Shown here: piece after piece, positions 57,562-64,000 of the stretch
Layout of the letters: every line of letters begins with the position of its first letter
How positions within the stretch are numbered: position 1 is the stretch's first letter
Origin: Muscardinus avellanarius
Taxonomy: Eukaryota > Chordata > Mammalia > Rodentia > Gliridae
DNA length: 64,000 nt
Reading direction: 5' to 3'
Assembly: GCA_963383645.1 (NCBI GenBank)
Contig: OY726557.1
Coordinates: 124,102,223-124,166,222, forward strand
Notes under the pieces: model-generated
What the model was told of the DNA's origin: nothing
The model's database searches: none
What the model saw: only the letters and a program-made list of their open reading frames with translations
Program-made: the position numbers and the translations under genes

Positions 57562-57737
57562 TTTTTTTTGTGGTACTGGGGTTCCTGGAAGCCCTTCTAC
57601 CTCCAGGCTACACTCCCAGACCTATTTTTTATATTTTTATTTGGAAACAGGGTCTCTTAAGCCAGCGCAACTGGCTTTGAACCTGCGTGATCCTCCTGTC
57701 TCCGCCTCCCAAGCTCGGGGATTACAAGTGTGCGCCT
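57562..57737 (-). repeat. B1-ID SINE, short subfamily, 5'-truncated
   Basis: Starts TTTTTTTTGTGGTACTGGGG and stops at GTGTGCGCC, lacking the last bases of the B1 start. Confidence 0.9.
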
Positions 57738-57851
57738 TCAAACAATCCCAAATTTGAAACAACTCAAGTATTCATTAGTATATGACTATATGAATGAGCT
57801 ATGGTACATGTACGATATGGAATTCTATTATGTGTTTAAAGGAATTATTAG

Positions 57852-58052
57852 CTGGGCATGGTGGCACACGCTTGTAATCCTGACATTTGGGAGTCTGAGA
57901 CTGGAGGGTTACAGTTAGCCTCAGCTACTTAGTGAGGCCCTTCGCAACTCAGTGAGACCCTGTTTCGAATTAAAGAATAAAAAATAGAGTAGGGGTGTAG
58001 CTTGGAGGTCGAATGCTCCTGGGTTCCATTCTCAGACCCACACACACAAAAA
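57852..58052 (+). repeat. B1-ID SINE, long subfamily
   Basis: GCTGGGCATGGTGGCACACG, AGCTACTTAGTGAGGCCC, and an ID half with GGTGTAGCTTGGAGGTCGAA. Confidence 0.9.
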
Positions 58053-58139
58053 GGAATATATTACATACAAGACAAATTTCAAGAAATATATTTTCTAGAA
58101 TATAACATACATAATTTACCTTAAATATCGGGATGTTTT

Positions 58140-58324
58140 GCCAGGCGTGGTGGCACACGCTTGTAATCCCCGCGCTTGGGAGGCGGAGACAAGAGGATCG
58201 CGCAGGTTCGAAGCCAGCTGTGCTGGCTTATGAGACCCTGTTTCAAAATATAAAATAGGTCTGAGAGTGTAGCTCGGAGGTAGAAGGGCTTCCATGAACC
58301 CCAGTACCACAAAAAAAAAAAAAA
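58140..58324 (+). repeat. B1-ID SINE, short subfamily, perfect TSD
   Basis: TSD ATCGGGATGTTTT at 58127-58139 and 58325-58337. The centre is AAGCCAGC-TGT-GCTGGCTT. Confidence 0.95.
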
Positions 58325-58724
58325 ATCGGGATGTTTTTAACCAGCTTAAAAATCAAGACGTGTTTTTTTTGCATGAGAATTTTTAATAGTTGATTCCTTT
58401 TATCTAATAAAATCTCTTCAAATTTTTATTTTCTCTCCTTTTTCTTTTGCCAGTACACTTAAACACAAATCTCTTTCAACAGGTTATAGACATCAGTACT
58501 TTTTAAATACATCCCAGGACTGAAAAAAAAAAAAAATTGCTCCTCACATGCTTCTTCTAATGTTCAGTTAGTCAAGAATGATAGGACTTGATGAGCTTTA
58601 TAATATCTTAAATCATAGTTATTCTAACTTTCAATAGAATTTCTGTTACTTGATACACATTATAAATATGTTATTTATATACTATAATTACAATAATTTA
58701 TATTATATATGTTTTCTCTAAAAT
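58325..58724. other. AT-rich unassigned sequence
   Basis: No gene or diagnosable repeat. Confidence 0.5.
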
Positions 58725-60205
58725 CAGGAACAAGACAAGGATGCTCACTATTATCACTCCTTTTCAATACAGTCCTCAAGACTCTTGCCACAGCAATAAG
58801 ACAAGAGAAGAAAATCAAAGGAATTCAAATAGGAAGAAAGGAATTAAACTATCCTTATTTGCAGATGACATGATCCTTTATCTAGAAGACCCAAAGAACT
58901 CAACCAAAAGACTACTGGAGCTGATTAACTAATTCAGCAAAGTTGCAGGATACAAAATCAATCTAAAGAAATCAGTTGAGCTGGGCATGGTAACGCACGC
59001 TTGTAATCCCCGCGCTTGGGAGGCGGGGACAGGAGGATCACACAGGTTCAAAGCCAGCCATGCTGGCTTAAGAGACCCTGTTTCCAAATAAAAATATAAA
59101 GAATAGGTGTCTGGGAGTGTATCCCGGAGGTAGAAGAGTTTCCAGGAACCCCAGTACCACCAAAAAAAAAAAAAAAAAAAAAAAAAAAGTCAGTTGCTTT
59201 TCTGTATTGCAACAATGAATCCACAATGAAAAAAATAAAGAAAACAATTCCATCCACTATAACCTCAAAACCAATAAAATACCTAGGAATAAACCTAACT
59301 GAAAATGTAAAAAACCTCTACAATGAAAACTATAAAACATTAAAGAAAGAAATTGAAGAAGACCTTGGAAGATGAAAAGATCTCCCTTCCTCATGGATAG
59401 GCAGAATAAATATCAAAATGGCCATTCTGCCAAAAATGATCTACAGATTCAATACAATCCTATCAAAATACCAATGACATTCTTCATACACCTAGAAAAG
59501 TCAATTATGAATTTTATATGGAGAAAGAAAAGACCCACAATAGCCAAAGCAATTCTCGGCAATAAGAACCATGCAGGAGGCATCACAATCCCTGACTTAA
59601 AATTATACTATAGAGCAATAGTAGTAAAAAAAAAAAAACAGCATGGTACTGGCACAACAATAGGCAGACTGACCAGTGGAGCAGAATAGAAGATACAGAA
59701 ACAAACCCACACACCTATAGTCAATTAATCTTTGACAAAGGGGCCAAACTCATATGCTGGGGAAAAGACAGCCTTTTCAACAAATGGTGCTGGGAAAACT
59801 GGCTATCCATTTGTAGAAAGATGGAACTAAATCCTTACCTTTCACTGTGCACAGGAATCAACTTGGGATAAATCAAAGACTTAGAAATTAGAGCAGAGAC
59901 TGTGAAGTTATTAGAGGAGGGCGTAGGCTCAACACTACAACATATAGGCACTTTCTCAACAAGACCTCCAAAGTGTAGGAAATTAAAGCAAGAATTAACA
60001 AGTGAGATGGCATCAAACTAAAAAGTCTATTCTCATCAAAGGAAACCATCAAGAACCTAAAGAGAAAACCTACAGAATGAGAGAAGATCTTTACCAGCCA
60101 CCGCTCTGATAGGGGGCTAATATACAGAATATACAAAGAGCTCAAAAGACTCTACACTAGCAAAACAAACAACCCAATCAAGAAATGGGCAACTGAACTC
60201 TCTCC
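58725..60205 (+). mobile_element. L1 ORF2 fragment
   Basis: From the reverse transcriptase core (CAAGACAAGGATGCTCACTA; FADDM codons near 58860-58875) to the region before the cysteine motif, with frameshifts. It is interrupted by a SINE at 58980-59189. It ends at 60205 without a 3'UTR. Confidence 0.92.
58980..59189 (+). repeat. B1-ID SINE, short subfamily, in L1
   Basis: GCTGGGCATGGTAACGCACG to a poly(A) of about 27. CAGTTG of the L1 recurs after the tail, consistent with a TSD. Confidence 0.92.
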
Positions 60206-60358
60206 TTTTTTAAGTTGAAATTTCAGCACAATTGCCCATTTTGCAAATAATCAAATATACTGCATTAGTTTTTTATATTGATCTAATGAACATTTTTGAA
60301 ATAGAAGACTGCTGTTTTTTTAAATTTAGGGGTTTCTCAATATGACTCATCATCAGAG

Positions 60359-60370
60359 TTCCCTAGGGAG
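60359..60370. promoter_or_regulatory. EBF/Olf-1-like palindrome
   Basis: TTCCCTAGGGAG contains TCCCNNGGGA, the core palindrome of Olf-1/EBF sites found at many OR promoters. It lies 6.7 kb upstream of the minus-strand OR8 coding exon. A short palindrome can occur by chance. Confidence 0.3.
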
Positions 60371-60662
60371 TCTATACTATTAACAAAATGATGAATGTAA
60401 TAGTAAACATGTTTATCATGAAAAGAAAGTTACCGTAGCACCACTCTATTTTCTTAGCCCTACCCTCATTTCCTAGAGAAAAACAGAATCTCTGTAGAAT
60501 AGCTTCAATAAATATTTTGTTTAGTTCTTTCTGAAGGCTACCTTTATAGTTCTATATAACTTGCTCATATAACTGTTTCTGGAATTATGAACATGGTTTT
60601 AGCTTTCCATTTACCTTAGAATTACCTTAGTTAAGCCAGTGCTAGCTATTACTTACTCTCTT

Positions 60663-60664
<2 letters not shown>

Positions 60665-60697
<33 letters not shown>
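60665..60697. repeat. (GT)n microsatellite
   Basis: About 33 bases of GT. Confidence 0.97.
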
Positions 60698-60701
<4 letters not shown>

Positions 60702-60734
60702 GTGGACTGAACCCTTGGGCACTCTACTTTTGTT

Positions 60735-61072
60735 TTTTACGGTACTGGGGATGCAACTCAGGAGACATTCTACCTCTGAGGTACAGCCCCAGGCTGATTT
60801 TTTTTATTCTTAATTTTGAAACAAGATCTCCCTGAGTTGCAAAGGGCCTCACTAAGTAGCTGAGGCTGTTTGTGAACCCGGATTCTCCTGTCTCAGCCTC
60901 CTGAATGCTAGGATTACAAGCATGCACTACGCCTGGCTTGCACTCTACTTTTAAGCACTCTTATTTGGAAACAGGGTCTTTCAAAGTTATAAGGGTCTTG
61001 CTAATTTGCTGAGGCTGGCCTTGAACCTGTCATCCTATTGTCTCAGCCTCCCAAGGTGTGCACCACTGAATT
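60735..61072 (-). repeat. Two minus-strand B1-ID SINE copies
   Basis: First copy 60735-60942 (GGTACTGGGGATGCAACTCA to GCATGCACTACGCCTGGC); second, left half only, about 60958-61072 (TTGGAAACAGGGTCTTTC to GGTGTGCACCACT). Confidence 0.85.
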
Positions 61073-61394
61073 GCACTTTACTGCAATATTTGATAGTTGT
61101 TTTTTTATTTTAGATATTTTATTAGTTTAAAATTATTCTCAACATTAGTTAAAAATATTCTCAACATTCTTTATTCCTCAAATATTAAGAGCTTCTTCAT
61201 TCATTTGAAGAAATGGTTTGTTTAATATAAATCTTTTAACTCTATATCAAACATGAATTAGAATATCTCAGAGTAGGGATTAAAATATGATCTTCTAACA
61301 AGAAAGTTACAATGAAACGACAATCTCCTGTGAAAATAAAGGTAAAATCGAAATGAGCATAAAGAGCAAGAGACTATCCTTGTGACCTGCCCAT

Positions 61395-62335
61395 TTTTAA
61401 AAGTCCAGAATATACAAAGAGTTTAAAAAGCACAACACTAAAAAATAACCCAATCAAAAAATGGGCAACCAAACTGAATAGACATTTTTCAAAAACATAA
61501 ATACGAATGGCCAACAAGTACATGAAAAAATGTTCAACACCTTTGGCAATAAGGGAAATGCAAATCAATACTAAACTGAGGTTCCATCCAACTCCAGTCA
61601 GAATGCAATCAACAAGAACACAATAATAAATGCTGATGAGGGTAAGGACGTAATGGCTGGTTAGTGGAACTTCCAACTAGTATAACCATTGTGGAGACCA
61701 GTTTGGAGGTTTCTCAGAAGATTGAGAATGGAACTACCATATGACCCATACACTGTGCTCTTGGGCCTTTTCCTAAAGGGACTGAAATTATAACATTAAA
61801 ATGATATTTGCACATTCATGTTCATAACAGCACATTTACAATAGCCACAGTATGGAACTAGCTGAGGTATTTGTCAACAGATGAATGGATCACAAAACTT
61901 GGTTATATAGACAATGGAGTTTTACTCAGGCATAAAGAAGAACATAATCACACCATCTGCAGCAAGATAAATTAAACTGGAGAATATTTTACCAAGTGAA
62001 GTTAGCCAGTCTCAAAAATGGGTAGATATGTTTTCTTTTATATATGAAAGCTAGAGAGATATTTAGAAATAAGGGTAACATCAAATAGAAAAGCAAAGAC
62101 TCCACTCCAGTGGAGTGATTGAGGGAGATCAGGGAAGGGAGGAGGGGGACAAAGAGTTTAACAACTGAAATAATGCTATAAATGCATACAAAATTACCAA
62201 TCCAATCTCAAAGACCTGTATGGGGAGGAAAAAAGAGAGGGAAGGGATCAAGTGGGAGGGCACCAAGTTATGTGCATGTATTTTTCTACCACTCTAAACC
62301 CCAATATGGTGCAAAATTACAGTGCTCCAAATTTA
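61395..62335 (+). mobile_element. Old L1 3' fragment
   Basis: ORF2 C-terminus and 3'UTR, diverged: AGAATATACAAAGAGTTTAA, GGCCAACAAGTACATGAAAA, GGTTCCATCCAACTCCAGTC and TCAACAGATGAATGGATC. It overlaps the end of the 58725-60205 fragment by about 60 bases of L1 sequence, so it is a separate insertion. Confidence 0.88.
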
Positions 62336-62995
62336 AAAAAATAGGTAAAATTGATGTGAACTCATGCTTCACTTCATCGGAGCCTCAGGACTTCTCTCCA
62401 CCTGTCTCTGTCTCTCTGTCAGCAAATATTACTGAGAGACAAAGGACAAAAACCACCCTCAGACCTCAGATTTATAGAAATAAAAGGTAAAATGGTACCC
62501 ACTCTGCTGTAAGAGAACTCAAGGTCTTCTTGTATCTTGTTAACATTTTTCCAATATTTTAATTATAATTTAGGTATAAATATGCAATCATCAAATTTAC
62601 CAGTGAAATAAAATGAAAAGGATAATCAGTATAATTAATAGTTAAATCTATTTGAATGCATACAGGCCTGTGAAAAGTAGAGAAATTAGAAATGTACAAA
62701 CATTCATCATAATGAAGTAAAATGTGGCAATAAAATTAAATTGGAGTTAGACATAAAACTTTTGAATGTTTTCCCTAATTTATTCAAGGCTTTAAAGCAA
62801 AAAACATTTGAATTTTTATGATTATTCCAAAAGATGTTTTCTATTACCAATTTCTCCTAATCTTTCCAGGAACAATATGAGATTCTGAGAAAAAAAAAAC
62901 CGAAAAACAAAAACCTTTACTGTGAAGCAAACCATGGTTCCCTTTTCAGTTAGGGTTTCGCCAGCTTCAGAGTGGCAAACATCCTCTCCTTGCAG
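62336..62995. other. Unassigned sequence
   Basis: AT-rich. If the exon at 62996-63109 is real, this is its 3'UTR on -, with an AATAAA (TTTATT on +) near 62776. Confidence 0.4.
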
Positions 62996-63109
62996 TCACT
63001 TGAGTGTTTTTGGCTCCTGTCTCTTAAGGTTGTTTCTTAGATACACCAGGTACCAGATAATGTGAGGCAAACAGTCTCCAAGGATTTTGATTTCTCCGGG
63101 ATCAAACTC
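62996..63109 (-). CDS. Candidate terminal coding exon of an unrecognised gene
   Basis: On -, a strong acceptor (TTTTTTTTCAG, preceded by TTGCTGC) is followed at once by 37 open codons and TGA. The peptide starts EFDPGEIKILGDC, continues LPHIIWYLVYLRNN and ends LKRQEPKTLK: a hydrophobic stretch and then a basic tail. Base composition is less AT-rich than the flanks. I do not recognise the protein; it is not an OR. The upstream exons would lie to the right, beyond the window. It could also be chance or a pseudogene remnant. Confidence 0.3.
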   Translation of the reverse strand, partial: EFDPGEIKILGDCLPHIIWYLVYLRNNLKRQEPKTLK

Positions 63110-63408
63110 CTGAAAAAAAAGCAGCAATTAATACTGACATTTCCCTAGTTGTTTAATTTTCTCTATCAAGTCTAAAATTGTCAATTAACTGGAAAAATTT
63201 TGTGTACAGGGGCCATCTATGTTAAAATGCATGTTGGTATTTAGTAGATCTGAGTGGGCGATGAGATCTTGAAATCTGAACAGTGTAATCAGTTCATAGC
63301 TTGTACTACCATTAGCAGGTTTTAGGGAACCAGTGGCCAGTCTGACTTATTTCCATTATCTTATATAAAGCATTAAAGAATTCTCCAAAGTTAAATTTAA
63401 TAGTGGTA

Positions 63409-63622
63409 GCCGGGTGTGGTGGCACACACTTGTATGTAACCCCAGCATTTGGGAGGCTGAGACCAGAGGATCACGGTTTGTGGACAGCCTCAGCTACTTA
63501 GTGAGGTCCTCCGCAACTCAGTGAGACCCGGTTTCAAAATAAAGAATAAAAAATTAGGGCAGGGGGTGTAGCTCGGAGGTCAAATGCCCCTGGGTTCCAG
63601 CCACAGACCCTCAAAAAAAATT
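63409..63622 (+). repeat. B1-ID SINE, long subfamily, with TSD
   Basis: GCCGGGTGTGGTGGCACACA to an ID half and a TCAAAAAAAA tail. TTAATAGTGGT is repeated on both sides. Confidence 0.93.
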
Positions 63623-64000
63623 AATAGTGGTGAGGGAATAAAGGCATATGTAGCTGCTTGAGGTCAATATGATATGTATTTATATGGTATAAGATACATA
63701 TGGCTTTCCTATAAATATTTACCCAGAGGAAATAAGAAAATCATTAAGGACCTATTAGATAGCAGGAACTGATTTAGGTCTTAGAGATGTTGTAGTGAAA
63801 AATATTTATAGAGGTACCTTCATAGAGATTATGGTCCAGTGCAACTGGACAATAAGCAGATAAGGACAAATTAGAAGAAGCGAGGGCAAAGCAGGGGCAT
63901 GCTGAATAGTACAATTAGAACACATTCAGATATCTCTAACTCAAACTTTCAAGTTCTGATTAGGTTGTCTAAGTAAAAGAAAAAAAATAAGATGGGTGAC
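63623..64000. other. Unassigned sequence at window end
   Basis: No gene or recognised repeat. Confidence 0.5.

Larger units (their letters stand above)
60206..60720. other. Unassigned sequence with EBF-like palindrome and GT repeat
   Basis: A non-repeat island between L1 pieces. It contains TTCCCTAGGGAG at 60359-60370 and a (GT)n run at 60665-60697. Confidence 0.5.

Noticed and set aside
1..64000. CRISPR arrays, bacterial operons, phage genes
   Set aside because: All spaced repeats here are SINEs or microsatellites. Gene structure, repeats and splice sites are mammalian.

Overview
This window is mammalian nuclear DNA from an olfactory receptor (OR) cluster. Four intronless, uninterrupted class II OR coding exons are present: two near-identical family 10D-type genes on + (3531-4463 and 19495-20427), an OR8D-type gene on + (44755-45681) and another family 8 gene on - (52684-53649). 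The order OR10D, OR8D, OR8 resembles the human 11q24 OR cluster (from memory, not aligned). The short interspersed repeats are 7SL/B1-like left halves joined to tRNA-Ala/ID-like right halves. That suggests a rodent of the squirrel/beaver/dormouse type rather than mouse or rat; I cannot name the species.

Layout. (1) 1-4463 and about 15466-20427 are two copies of one tandem duplication, offset by about 15.96 kb, each ending in an OR10D gene. Divergence between them changes abruptly: about 7% at the left, about 0.5% for some 3.1 kb, about 5% in the last two thirds of the coding exon, and only weak similarity after the stop codon. (2) 7772-14301 is bracketed by a 17-bp target-site duplication (TSD). 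It holds the two ends of an old L1, a minus-strand half-L1 copy and a plus-strand 5'-truncated L1. (3) 20889-33754 is a full-length but decayed L1 on - with its own TSD. A half-L1 is inserted in its 3' tail, a second half-L1 in the tail of the first, and a SINE in ORF2. (4) 33.8-64 kb holds the OR8D and OR8 genes, which converge tail to tail, plus many SINEs, L1 fragments, a probable solo LTR, large purine/pyrimidine microsatellites and a possible terminal exon of an unrecognised minus-strand gene at 62996-63109.

The most unusual feature is the half-L1 family, with three copies (A 20925-23811, B 23828-26591, C 8691-9824). Copies A and B have an L1 5'UTR and ORF1, followed not by ORF2 but by about 740 bp of an older L1 ORF2 3' region in antisense, and then an L1 3' end. 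C is 5'-truncated but has the same internal junction. The chimera has therefore been mobilised as a unit. The OR genes presumably act independently, one per sensory neuron. No operon-like organisation is expected or seen.
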